Shown here in pieces: positions 27,101-38,074 of a stretch of 64,000 nucleotides of DNA. The stretch is taken from assembly GCA_002102555.1 (NCBI GenBank), contig MCFL01000025.1:248001-312000 (forward strand), read 5' to 3'. Within the stretch, counting starts at the first letter, position 1, and every line of letters begins with the position of its first letter. A program made the translations under genes and the position numbers. The DNA is from Catenaria anguillulae PL171. Lineage: Eukaryota > Blastocladiomycota > Blastocladiomycetes > Blastocladiales > Catenariaceae. Below the pieces are notes generated by a model that saw only the letters and a list, made by a program, of their open reading frames with translations, was not told where the DNA came from and made no database searches.

Positions 27101-27272
27101 TCCGGGATTTCCGTAAGCGGGAGAGGGGCGTATCGGCGACGAACATGTGTAGCAGAAATTTGCCAAGTATCACCACTGGTACAGACGCACGAATATTGTG
27201 TGACAAAGAACGAAATGCAAGTCAATAAATAAACAGAGCCATGTCACGCTCACCAACCACAAACATTCATTC
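24185..27272. other. 5' flank of kinase-bromodomain gene A and gap to the RSC-like gene
   Basis: About 3.1 kb, of which all but the last 240 bases is shared with arm B. I translated both strands looking for a gene kept open in both copies and found none: frames drift between copies. A 17-C run lies at 25631-25647, absent from arm B. The stretch may contain the promoter, a non-coding RNA or a decayed element. Confidence 0.5.
25631..25647 (+). repeat. poly-C run of 17
   Basis: A perfect 17-base C homopolymer within arm A; the matching place in arm B reads GCGCTCCCC instead. Confidence 0.95.
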
Positions 27273-30200
27273 CTACACTCGAACCACATGCAACTGGCTC
27301 GCTTGCATCTCCTTTGTCGCGCCTGCAGGCTGCGCCGTCGCCCATACCTCAAATATAGTCACGCCCTCTGTCAAGTCTGTCTCAATCACTGGTCCAGCAA
27401 AGTACCGCGCCGGGTCCAACCCATGGGCCGCAGCCACATCGTCCCGCAACAGGTACTCCTGCAGCGACGTCTTGAGCGGCACGTCGGGCCCGTACCGCGG
27501 ATTGAGCACTTTGCCGCCGCGCATCACGGCAATCCCAAATGGAATGGTGCCCATGATCGGGCCTGCCGCTTGCGTGATGGTGCCGCTTGCCCCGTTGATG
27601 CCATTGGCCTCGCCCGTGCCCGTGGTCGTTGGTGACGAGCCGTCAGCAGGCAGTGGGAGTAACGTCGGCGACACGGCAATCGGCAAGATTTTGATGCACG
27701 TGGCTGACGACGGCACGTGAATGGACTGGTTCGGCACCTGCGGTGTGAACTCCAAGAGCATGGTCCGTCCGGGAACTTCGATGCGGATAAAGGGAATCAA
27801 GCGTGGCTTATTCTTTTCGGACCGTGAGCTGCTCGTCGCGCTAACTGGTGTTGCGACCGCAGCTGAGCTTGGCGGGCCTGCCGAGACTGCGTGAGCGACA
27901 ACTTGCTGCGACTGCGTCTGCCCAAGACCAGTTCCTTGGGCTTGCGGTGCGTAACCTGGCATAGTGTTGGCTGAAGGGGTCACAATCGGGGCGGGCCGTT
28001 GTTGCTGCTGCTGCTGCATCTGCTGCTGCTGGAGGTATGCGAGCTGCTGTTGTTGCTGCTGGAAGTAGTATGCCTGCTGTTGTTGTTGCAGTTGCTGTGG
28101 CGTCAGCAGCTGCCCCGGCATCTGCTGCTGCTGCCCAGCCGTCATGGTTGGCATGACGGGAGATTGCGGGTACTGGTGCGACGCCTGCTGGTACTGGATT
28201 TGGGGCGGGCGCATGGCCAATTGGGGTTGCTGCGGCCCTTGTTGCTGGTAATGCTGCTGTTGTTGCTGCTGCTGTGGCCCTTGTTGACCATACTGTACCG
28301 CCATTTGCATCGGCTTCTGTCCCTGCTGTACGACACCAACGGGCGCAGCAACGCTAGGTGGCATCATGAGTCCAGGGCGGACGGGCTGTACGGGCATGGG
28401 CACCGTTGGCGTTTGCATGACTTGGGTGACATTGGTGGCAGTGCGGGATTTGCGCCCCATTTTGGCGGCAGGTGTCGCGGCGGGCACACCTGGCGACGGA
28501 GTCACGAACGCGCCAACAGCATTTGCGGCAGCTTCGGCGGCCATGGTCTCTGATTTCCTGGGCCGACCTCGGCGCCGAGGCGTCGGCGCGGGGGCACTTG
28601 GTCCAGATTGTTGCTGATTCTGCGGGGCGGCCGATTGTGGTAACTTGCCCTCGCGAACCATCGTAGAGAATTCCTGGAGCGAGGTGGGTGACTCAAACCG
28701 GGTGAGCTGCAAGTTGAAACCGTGCGACAGCAGGTTGACGGCAACCGGCGGTGTGTTAAGCCCAGCAGTCCAGGATTGAATCGGGACAAGTGAACGGGTT
28801 GTGAGTTGCTGCTCGCAAACATAAACGTTGTTGATGTTGAAGCCGGATGGGAATCCTGAAGCAGTTAGACAAATGAAACGGAGTCAACTCATCGAATTCT
28901 TGAATGCGAAAGCAACAACATGCGTACCTTGAGAAAAATCGCGCGCAAACATAACATGGCACTGCCGAACAAAGTACGCAGAAGCAAACTCGAAGCGCTC
29001 GTAACGATACACCTCTCCCGGCAAAAACGATTCCGCTCTCGGGAATCCGTCATGCGTCATGAAAATGGTTCCCTCGATCATGTCCGCCCCGCTGTGTCCA
29101 AAGTCAGGAGAGAGAGAGAGAGAAACACGTGAGTCATTCGAACAGAACGCATCCGAAACAAAGAACAGCGACACGCACCGCAACGTCTTCCCAATCCTCT
29201 CAATCAACACAATCTGGCCATCCTTGCCTTGCACAAATCTCCCCGGTCCAGTCACCTGCCCCGCGACCAACGTGGAATCCGTGATTGCCACAATCCGCTC
29301 CTTGAACGCGTTCGCCGCCTCTTGCTTGAATGCCTCCAAGAGCTGTGCCGCGTCCGTGTAAATCTGCGACGACTCCTCGTTGTAATACATTGCATTCGCA
29401 AACATGCGAATCACATCATTGCGAAACTCGGGCACCGTGTATGCGGCCAGCGGATTGTTGGCGGCCGTGGTTGGATTGTTGGCAGCCGTCACGGCATTCT
29501 GCAGGCGCGAGTGGATTTCGGTCAGGGACACGGGCCGCGGGATCGCTTCGTAGTAGTCTGGATACTCCTTGGCGCTCGGAAGCGTATGGAACACTTCGGC
29601 AATGGACCGGCCCGATTGATCTTTGGCTTGCGCGATCCGGTTCAGCAGATTGAGCATGATTTGGTGGTCCGTGAGCTGGCCCGTTGGAGTGAGCTGCGGC
29701 GGGGTGATGGTACCGGCGGATCTCGGGTGGGCAGGAGACGGCATGGGTTGTCCATTGGGCGCAGTGGGGATTGTGATCGGAGCTGGTGTTTGGCCATTGG
29801 GTGCTGGGATGGGTTCGGTGGTTGCGGCGGCATCAGTAGAGGAAGCTGCCACAGTAGGCGCGGTCGTCGGCACCCCAGCCAATGCTGTTGCTGCACTCGC
29901 GGGTGTAGCGGCAGTGGTAGTGCTCTTCCTGCCGCGGCCTTTCCGCGCTGGTGTGTCGGCCGTAGGCATGAGCTGCTGCAATGGCTGTTGGGACTGCTGG
30001 GCCGGCATCGGCGGAGGGTCAACAAGCACACCAACCCAAGCCGGATTATCTGGATCCGAAACTACGTCCATAGCAACTTGGCCCGCCGAGTTTTTTTGGT
30101 TTCGATCGGCCTTGAGCTGATGAACGAGCAAGCGGCACGTCTCGACGTGTCCAGCAAAGGCTGCCCATGCAAGGGCTGCTCCTTGATACCAAGTGTCCTA

Positions 30201-31545
30201 TTCAATCAGCATGAGCAGGTGGTAAGGAACGATCTCGATTCAGGCGGTTCAATCAAAGCGAGAGAACATCAAGAAAAGACGGGGAAAATTCAAGTTAGTA
30301 CCCTGGAATCCACCTGACCGCCACGACTCACCAACCAAGTCAACAGCGCATTCTGCCCATGAAACGCCGCCATATGCACCGAGTTCCAGGTAAACTTTGC
30401 GCCGTCAAACGTGTCGGCCGGCGCAGACACCAGCGTGTTGGGCGTCAGGTGCGGCTGATTCCGCTTGAAGAGCACTTCGATTGCACGCTGATCGCCATGC
30501 TCAATAGCCAGCCCAAAATCACGCAAATCGGCTGTACTGATCTTGTCCGAGGAGCCCAGGCCTGCCACGGTCGACTCGTTGGTGTGCTTGGCGCGTTTGC
30601 GCGGCGGGTTCGGCGTGGCCGACGCGGGAGAAACTTGGTCGTCGGCAGAAGCCGAGCTAGGACCTGGGGCACCGGCAGTTGATCGGCGGCCGGTGCGGAT
30701 GCGAGCAATCAGGCGCTCGGGCTGTTGTTGTGATGGATCGGCGTGCGCTGGTGAGTCGGCGGGAGTTTGCACCAATGGTGCCTGCGGCGGCATCGGTTCG
30801 TTGCTCGTCGTTGTCGGTTCTGTGCTTGGTGCCTCGTCGCGCACAGAGGCGGCAGCCGCGGCGCCTGCGGCACCTCGGGTTGATTTACGGCCACGTCCGC
30901 CGCCGCGAGAGGGAGTCTTACCAGCTTGTGTCGCCGGCATGGCGCTCGCGGCGGACGTGGGCGAAGTCGGCGTGGGTTCTTCTGTTGACGGGTTGGTATC
31001 GCGGCCACGCTTTCGAGACGGGCGACTCGATGGGGATTTGGGTCCCGACTCGCCAGAAAGATGAACATAGGTGTCGTTGAGAATGGTGCCCAAAGAGACT
31101 GCATCATCGTAGACTGTTGGCACCGAGAGGTGTGAGTAGGGAAAGCATCGGCGGAGCAAACTGGCAAGGGCACTACGCACTGTCGGATCCTTCCTCATTG
31201 TACGTTTTGCAGTTGCTCAGCATGAGCTCGAGGTCGGCGCGCAACTCTGAGAGGGCAGCATACTGACCCTTTTCGATTTTGGCCTTGATTTCTTTGAGTG
31301 AAATGGGCTGGTGAATGACAAGGTAATAGTCCGGGTAGGCTGTCTTGGATGGAAGCACAGCAAACAACTTTGAGAGCAGCCGGCCACTAGCCATTTGATT
31401 TGCATACAAGTATCAAGTCAGCACTCGGGGCCTGTGCAACGTGATAACATTCCAGAGAGACTGAATGAAGGACGACATACTCGGACGCCTTGGCCCCGCG
31501 GACGGCGTCAAAGAGGGCCTGGAAGGGCGGAGGCTGCGCAGCCAT
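27273..31545 (-). CDS. RSC1/2-type chromatin remodeller subunit: bromodomain, ankyrin, bromodomain, BAH
   Basis: Six exons: 31545-31481, 31386-31181, 31113-30302, 30197-29179, 29091-28928, 28855-27273, total 3849 bases (1282 residues), no frame breaks. Bromodomain 1 (about residues 5-115) has YPDYYLVIHQPISLKEI and SNCKTYNEEGSD. Ser/Pro-rich sequence with AT-hook-like GRGRKST follows. Ankyrin-like repeats (WNSVHMAAFHGQNALLTWLV and GAALAWAAFAGHVETCRLLV) lie around 320-400. Bromodomain 2 (about 540-665) has YPDYYEAIPRPVSLTEI and YYNEESSQIY. A BAH-like domain (about 665-790) ends in VYVCEQQL. Then come an AT-hook (RRRGRPRKS), a long Gln-rich tract and a distinct C-terminal globular region. Such proteins sit in SWI/SNF-class RSC complexes and read acetylated nucleosomes. 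Ankyrin repeats between the bromodomains are not part of yeast Rsc1/2. Confidence 0.88.
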
Positions 31546-31974
31546 GGCGTCAATTGTCGAGCAAGGATGGATCGCAGGGCCTTGGAGACGGTGAGTTGGA
31601 ACTGGGTGGCTGCTTGCCTGATCGATGGATCGTCCCAGTCGTCGGGCGTTGAGTGGCCGTGAAAGGGAAGTGTCAGAATGGGCCTGAAAACAATCAGAAA
31701 AACCAGAAAAGAAGCGCTTCTGAGGTTTGCATAGAGTAGGTGCAACGTCACAAGTATCAAGACGTCGTTAATTCCATAACAAACAATATGTATGTACTTC
31801 GTGATGGCTGTCAAAGTCCTCGGTCCCCATGCTCGGAACCTCGGATAGTTCGGGATCGGCAGCGATCTGAAGCTGAGATTCTCGCGCGCAGGTACGTAAA
31901 GAAATAGGCAATCGTCTGTAATCAGGAAAAAGAACACATGTGCGTGTATATACTCGCCCAGTTGCAATAAAGAC
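31546..31974. other. intergenic between two minus-strand genes
   Basis: 430 bases between the ferredoxin stop and the RSC-like start codon; presumably ferredoxin 3' UTR plus the RSC-like promoter. Nothing else seen. Confidence 0.5.
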
Positions 31975-32780
31975 TTAGTGCGGTTTCGGTTTGAATCCTA
32001 GTAAGTGGAGTGTTGAAGGAGGGGGACAGCAAGTGAACAAGGCGGTCAGTCTTCAGACAGATGCGATACACAAGGACAAGGATGGATGGATTAGCCAAAG
32101 ACGAGATGAATAGGTGCATGGGGACTGGGAGCGAAATGAAAACGACTGATGGGCAGTAGGCTAGTGTACCATCGACAGCCATGTTCCGAGTCACGGACGG
32201 GATGGTCACCTTGATCCCATCCAACTCCTTGCACATTTGCACCTGACATCCAAGTCGGGATCTGTAAATGAGAATGGGTCGCAAGTTAGCAACGTCCGCC
32301 ATCTGCACCAGACCAGCATGGTCCAAGCCCGTGAATGAAATCGGATACGAACGTATCCGTCAACCCAAAGGCCAAATCCAGCATATCATTCTCCTCGTCC
32401 GTTGGCTCCTCCATCTTGTCGTAAAATGCCGGATCCACAATGACATGGCATGTCGAGCAGGCCAACGATCCCTCGCAAGCTCCCTCGAGCTCAATGTCGT
32501 GCTGATGGGCGAGATCCAGCAGCGTATCGCCATCTTCGGCCTTGACCGTCACCTTTTCGCCTTCAGGCGTGACGTAGGTGACGCTGTAGGGCAAGTCGGC
32601 CGAGTTCTTCTTCTTGCCGTGGGCTAGGATAGGTGACGAGGACCAGGACCGAGCAAACATGGCCACCGGGGCCACATGTCTTGGTGCTGCCAGGGAAATC
32701 GCGGCGCGCATTGGTTGGTGGTTTTGGCGGGCGGCGGCGGCCAGCGAGGTGGCGGTACGTTGCACGACGGAGCGGAACAT
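31975..32780 (-). CDS. YAH1: mitochondrial [2Fe-2S] ferredoxin (adrenodoxin/Yah1 type)
   Basis: Electron carrier of the mitochondrial matrix, needed for iron-sulfur cluster assembly and haem A synthesis. Exons 32780-32353, 32261-32170 and 31997-31975, total 543 bases (180 residues). The first 50 or so residues are Arg-, Ala- and Ser-rich without acids, a mitochondrial targeting signal. The cluster-binding cysteines are in CEGSLACSTCHV and later LGCQ; the family motif NDMLDLAFGLTDTSRLGC is split by intron 1, and NMAVDG precedes the last intron. The last exon of 23 bases adds FKPKPH, matching the end of animal FDX2 and so supporting this tiny exon. The ATG at 32780 is the first that gives a targeting peptide. 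Confidence 0.94.
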
Positions 32781-33417
32781 GGTTGGTCGAATGCTTGGTG
32801 ACGGACGGATCTCAAATACGAAGTGTGGGAGCACCTTCGGTGGTTGGGCCACTTTAAAGGGTTAAACGAAATGGCAAGGCAAGCGGGATAATGCCGACGG
32901 AAGGATGCGGATGAAATGTGGTGGCAGCGGCCGCGTGCATGGAATGACTTTACTCGGCGCCAAACCGGATCCAAAGTGCGAGCGACAATGTTAAGTAACC
33001 AACAACAACAGTCATCGAATCAAATCAACGCAGACCCCCATCAGCATCAGCATCGAGAATCCCATGGGCCGTCGATCCGTGTTCTGGAACAATGTTCTCT
33101 CTCCGCAGGCCAGTTGCCAGTTGCGTCGCAGTCTCCCTCGATGCATGGAGAGCCATAAGCTTGTACAGCCTGCTACGAGATGCCAAATGCTGACCCGGCC
33201 GTAACTTGAGAAGACAGAGCAATGTATATTCAACTTAATGTTTTCGTCTGAAGCTGGCTGCCCTGGCTCACCAATTGCAACTGACCCTTTGGCACCGGCC
33301 CGTCGTTCACCCTGGCTCCAGTGCCTCCCATCCACCGACATCCTCTCAGCAGCTTCATCGACCAGCAAGGAACGCCCAGTATATTAATTCCAACTCGATC
33401 ATATCAACGAACACACT
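32781..33417. other. divergent promoter region, ferredoxin / KTI12
   Basis: 637 bases between head-to-head genes. No other feature seen; open frames here look spurious. Confidence 0.5.
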
Positions 33418-34519
33418 ATGCCACTCATCATCCTATCCGGCTACCCATGCAGTGGCAAAACCACTCGCGCCCAGCAGCTCCACGCCTTCTTCTCGCAACC
33501 TCGGCCCGACCATCTCGCCGAAACCGCCGCCTGGCCCACGGAGGTCCACATTGTCAATGACGAGTCTCTGCGGGTCACCTACTCGCACTACAATGCGCCT
33601 GTATCCGAGAAAAAGGCTCGCGGCGCCATGCTTTCTGCTGTCGAGCGGTTGCTGTCGAGGGATGCGTTGGTGATTGCAGATGGCATGAACTACATCAAAG
33701 GGTTCCGGTATCAGTTGTATTGCATTGCTCGAGCAATCGGAACCCCACACTGTGTTGTATGTTGCAGGTGTTTTTTTTTATATCCCCACTGCTTGCTTTC
33801 TCTGATTATCTCCCTGATCCTGGACTACTCTTGTTTCCCTGTCAGATTCATTGCGGTGCCCCACTCGACTTGTCTCGGCAATGGAATGCCGCCCGGCCAG
33901 ACGGACAGCGCTACGATGAGCAAATGTACGCCAATCACACCATTATCCCAGGGGCGCAAGCTTCTTACGTCCAATGCGTGTGTCATTTGTATAGATTCGA
34001 AGAGCTCGTGACCCGTTACGAGGAGCCTGACGGCAAGAACCGATGGGACTCGCCATTGTTCTTCATCATGAACACGGACGAGCTCCCACCATTCGACAAG
34101 CTCATTGACGCCATTGTTCTGCGCAAACCGCCGCCGCCGAACATGTCGACCGTTGTCGTATGCACATCCGCCCTCACGATTCGCCCTCACGATTCGCCCC
34201 TTGTCCAGTTGCTAACCCTCACACTTGTGCGCCGCAGAAACCCTTAACCGATACCAATTACCTCTTTGAGCTCGACAAGGCCACCAATGAGCTCGTGACT
34301 GCCTACTTCCAAGCACAAAACAACCATCCTCCTGGCAGTCAAGTTGCGCTTCTGGATTGCACGACAAAGATTCGCTTGCCTGGGCACAAGTTGTCTTTGC
34401 CGCAGCTGCGTGGATTGCGTCGGCAGTTTCTCAGCCTCAACAATCAGCGGACCGTGACAGATGTGACAAAACTCAAGGAGCTCTTCATTGCCTACTTGCA
34501 AGAGAATGTGAACCAGTAA
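33418..34519 (+). CDS. KTI12: Kti12, Elongator-associated P-loop ATPase
   Basis: Kti12 is a tRNA-stimulated ATPase that helps Elongator modify wobble uridines. Exons 33418-33756, 33846-33925, 33995-34157 and 34238-34519 total 864 bases (287 residues), close to yeast Kti12. The protein opens MPLIILSGYPCSGKTTRAQQ, with the Walker A loop in the PSTK/Kti12 style. It continues IVNDESLRV, ALVIADGMNYIKGFRYQLYC and, across intron 2, DEQIFEELVTRYEEP, followed by NRWDSPLF, all family hallmarks. The C-terminal helical part carries LPGHKLSLPQLRGLRRQFL. Intron 3 contains a direct repeat of TCACGATTCGCCC. Frames and phases are clean. Confidence 0.95.
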
Positions 34520-34737
34520 GCTCAACCTTGGGGCGTGGGGTAGTGTCTCATAGTGCAATGTATTCATATAGATCGACCATTTAGTCACCGCTACTTTACA
34601 TGTGGGACCGAGACAAGCGAAGCATTCATGAGGGAAACGTAAGACCGCAAGTGCGACTTGGACAACCGTGGTCACTTCCCGATCCTGCCACGGTCCAGTA
34701 AATAAACAACGTTGAAACTTGGATAGTCACAAGTTCT

Positions 34738-36412
34738 TCACGAGCCCCACGCAGTCACTGGTGTTTGTACTGAAGCCCTCACTGCTCCCAAATGCGACCG
34801 AAACTTTGACACCCGGTCACACAAACGCTCATAGTCTGCAAAGAACGTGTCCTCCAATCGAACCCTGGCTGGCACGACCGTCTCGCGAGTCTTGGCTGAG
34901 TCTGCGGTATCAGGCTTGACTGCTCCGAGTGCACCCTGAGCCTGTAACTGCGCAACGAGCGCCTTCAACTCTGCGTTTTCCTTTGCAAGCGCAACGGCCA
35001 CCTGATCCACCGCCGGATCAATTTGAATGTTGGCCACGGCCGAGTTGCGAATGGCCCTTGCCCGCGCCGCATACCTCAAGCTACTCACCGACTCTGAATA
35101 ATCCGAGTCGTCTGCCGAAATGCATGTCACCATCAGCGTCCTCGAGTTCCCACCTAGCGCACTCTGCAGCACGCGCGTCAGCTTGGATTCACGGTACGGC
35201 ACATGCTGCGGCTGCTGCGTCCCTTGCTGTCCTGTTGCTGGCTCGGACAGCGCGTGAATGACTTGACCAAGGGCAAGCAGGCCTTGATTGATAGAAATGC
35301 CCTCTCGGCGCCGGTCGCCCGTGGTGGCCGATTTGTTAACGCGCTCGGATCCGGCAAGGTCCACAAAGTGGAAGCGAGAAGACAGGCAAGTGGCGACTGT
35401 CGAATTGTCGAGGTGTTGAATCAGGGATAAGGTGACGATGGCGTGGGAACGGGACGAGCGCTGGTTCATGGCCGTCATGCCTGTGGAGCGTGTGGCCAGG
35501 CCGCGTTGCAGAAGGCTATGTACATACGGAGAGTGGCATTAGTCACGTTTGTCGGTGTCATAATGACAAGGGGGAAAGGGAAATACATACGCAAGACACT
35601 CTTCGCTGGATGACACAATGGTCTCGACGGCTCCAACAACCTTGGCTATGCCCGCTGAATCCTCGCGCAGAGTGAGTAGGTTGCGAGACGCTGGCGACGG
35701 AGAGCTGGATCCCGATCCGGACGATGCTGGCCTGAGCAAGTCGTAAATGTCCTCATTGTAAATCTCAATCATGGACAAGTTGGCCTCGTATGTCTTGCCA
35801 TTCAGACTGGCGAAAATGTCCTTGAGCGCCCTTGGAATGATGCCGGCGGAATCTTCCTCGCTTGACATGGCCTCGGTGCCCATCGTGTACGTTTTCCCGC
35901 TCCCGGTCTGGCCATAGGCAAAGATGGTACAGTTGAAGCCGCTCAGGAAGGATTCCACAATGGGTTGAATTGCCGACGAGTAGCTGTTGCAGGATCAAGC
36001 GCGTCGTTAGTCACGTCCGCACAAGAGCTATGCTGAGCAAAGGAATACATGCGTACATGGCATCTTGCTGTGCGCTCTCGTTGAATACATGGTCGTACTG
36101 ATACCTCGCAAGTCGATCCGGGTTGTTTGCAGCACCGGCGCCCAGGAAAGTGCCAGGCTGTTGGAGCATCGATTCAGACTTGCTCACCACTCGAATTGTG
36201 TTGGCGCTTTCGGCGTTGATGAGCCGACCTGCACCACCACCGAGCGAGCTGTAGTTGGACGCAGCGCTCGATGGTCGGCTGCCGTTTCCAGCCTGAGAGT
36301 TGCCGGATCCACGGCGAGCACGAGACGTGGGTGAGGTGCTTGCGGAAGACGTGAGCGGTTGCTGTTCGCGCGCAGGTCGGATGCGGACAGCGACTTGGAC
36401 GCGAGTATGCAT
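34738..36412 (-). CDS. kinesin motor protein, kinesin-4-like, very short tail
   Basis: Microtubule motor. Exons 36412-36057, 35983-35591 and 35515-34738 total 1527 bases (508 residues). The motor has VQVAVRIRP at the start, the P-loop FAYGQTGSGKT, switch I NQRSSRSHA, switch II VDLAGSE, and PYRESKLTRVLQSALGGNS, all intact. MTAMNQRSSRSHAIVTLSL and GISINQGLLALGQVIHAL resemble kinesin-4 (KIF4/KIF21). Loop 2 after the first strand is enlarged by a Ser/Gly-rich insertion (about residues 20-65). Only about 110 residues follow the motor, with a short heptad-like AKENAELKALVAQL stretch, so the long coiled coil of kinesin-4 is missing; the stop is clear. It could be a natural short form or a diverged member of another group. 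Confidence 0.9.
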
Positions 36413-36866
36413 GGTGGTGGCGTTGGTGGTGTGAAACGAACGTCTAGTGTATGTCGAGCTTGCCGCTTTATGCACAGGGTGCCTTACAGCTGCTTGAGCT
36501 TTCAAGATGTCTCGAGTACCCTGTCTATCGTAATCTTTTGGCTTTCAGATGGCCATCCTGTGGATTGAGAAAGCGTCTGGAAGTTGTTTTTCACTCCTTG
36601 CATGTGACCTGAATCAATGGGACCATAGACAAGTCGAAAAGTCCAAAAATTGTCCAATTATGGTGCTTGGCCATCAGTCTGTCCAATTATGGTGCTTGGC
36701 CATCAGTCTGTCAATGCCGGCTTCGAAATCTCAAGGGTACATTAACAAGTCCGGAGCCGCCTTGCCAATCTCGCTCTCAAATGTTTTTCAGAGTACTCTC
36801 TGTACTGCTTCACAAGCGCTTCTCAGCTTTCACTCTCACTCACCTCAAGTCATCTCAAGTACCACC
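36413..36866. other. divergent promoter region with a 29-base tandem duplication
   Basis: 454 bases between the kinesin and SMP-like genes. It contains the direct repeat listed separately; no other gene seen. Confidence 0.5.
36651..36708 (+). repeat. 29-base direct repeat, two perfect copies
   Basis: 36651-36679 and 36680-36708 are identical head-to-tail copies, starting TGTCCAATTATGG. Located about 160 bases before the SMP-like start codon. It includes ATTGTCCAAT-like sequence that could be a CCAAT-type element, which is speculative. Confidence 0.9.
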
Positions 36867-37103
36867 ATGCCGAAGGGAACCGGAAACACGTCGTCCGGCC
36901 ACGCGCAAGGCGGCTCGCATGGGCACTCGGGTGGTGGTGGCGCTCAGCATCAAGGCGGCGGCTCGCACGGCGGCGGCCACCGTGCCATGACCGCTTCGGA
37001 CGCGTCGAGGATCCAGTCTTCCCAGGCCAAGACCAATGGCGACATGTTGTTCAGCGGCTTCGCCGCGCGCGCTCAACGGGCTGCTGCGCGTAACTCCAAG
37101 TAA
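36867..37103 (+). CDS. small Gly/His-rich protein with SMP-like domain
   Basis: A single exon of 78 codons. The first half is rich in Gly, His and Ser; the second has MTASDASRIQSSQAKTNGD and FSGFAARAQRAAARN, which resemble the SMP (seed maturation protein) domain found in small fungal proteins linked with desiccation or stress. The ATG at 36867 follows an ACCACC context. Function is not known; the likeness is by eye only. Confidence 0.7.
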   Translation: MPKGTGNTSSGHAQGGSHGHSGGGGAQHQGGGSHGGGHRAMTASDASRIQSSQAKTNGDMLFSGFAARAQRAAARNSK

Positions 37104-38074
37104 CTTCCGATCCAACGAGTTCAAGAGCTACCACACCTTTCCGGCACTCCAGTGATCCTGAGTGGTGGTTCATATTGGACATGCTCCAGTTTATGTATAG
37201 TATATGGTGTTTGATTTCAGTCAGAGGGTGAGTGAGTTTTGTTGTCCCTCCCAACATATGGAAGTAAGAGTGGCACCTACCGACACTCGCCGTGTACTTC
37301 ATGCGACGAATACTTAACACCAATGAAGATGTGACAATTGGAGCTTTTTCTCGCGTCGTCCTAGCACTGCCGCATGGAAAACCGACATTTCTGAGTCGTT
37401 CGAGGAGGAATGGAGGAGGAACAACAAGTTGAGGGGGAGGGGTCAAGCTTAGCGAAGGCTGCTTATCACCAGGATTTGTCGGACGCGTATGTTGAAATAG
37501 CAAGTAATTCGTCGCCTATCCAAGCAATGAAGCTGTCTGCTAGGCGGTCTATCATATGGCGAAAGTGGGGCACTTGTGGTTCAGCATTTGAACGCCAAAA
37601 ACGCAGCGCATTTGCCTCCAAAACAAATCAACAACCGAGCAAGGGTCGCGACGGAGTGCACGGTCGTCATTTAGTGAAAGCCAAGGCCCCCTTCGCCATA
37701 TTCGTAAGCCGCTCTCTGGTTCCAGGCCCAATTGGCTTCTTACAGCCTTGCTCAAAGCTTTATCCCGCCTAACCTATCCCAACAACGTCAATACCGCGAG
37801 CTGACCAGCACTACCTCCCGCAGTCGACCCCAAAATCGGGTTTCAACTGATCCACCCCGCCAAGGACCGCAGCCCCCTCCCTGCTTCGTTCAAGCATTCC
37901 ATTCTGTTGCCGCCCCCTGCCCCGACAGCTTTCCCATAGATTTTCCGCCCCACAGCACCGCGACTCGCGCTTCCGCACGGCCGCGACGCACCCTTCCTTG
38001 CTTTGGAACCTGACGCCTACTCCCCGACCCGCCTGGCGTAACGTCTGCCAAGACAAACCAAACACAACAGCAGC
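37104..38074. other. intergenic
   Basis: About 970 bases between two plus-strand genes. Pyrimidine-rich from 37780 on, as expected upstream of the next gene. No supported gene, RNA or repeat. Confidence 0.5.

Noticed and set aside
27999..28553. Leu-rich plus-strand frame
   Set aside because: Antisense of the Gln (CAG/CAA) tract of the RSC-like gene.
29229..30317. 362-codon plus-strand frame
   Set aside because: Antisense shadow of the second bromodomain exon, which has clear family motifs on the minus strand.
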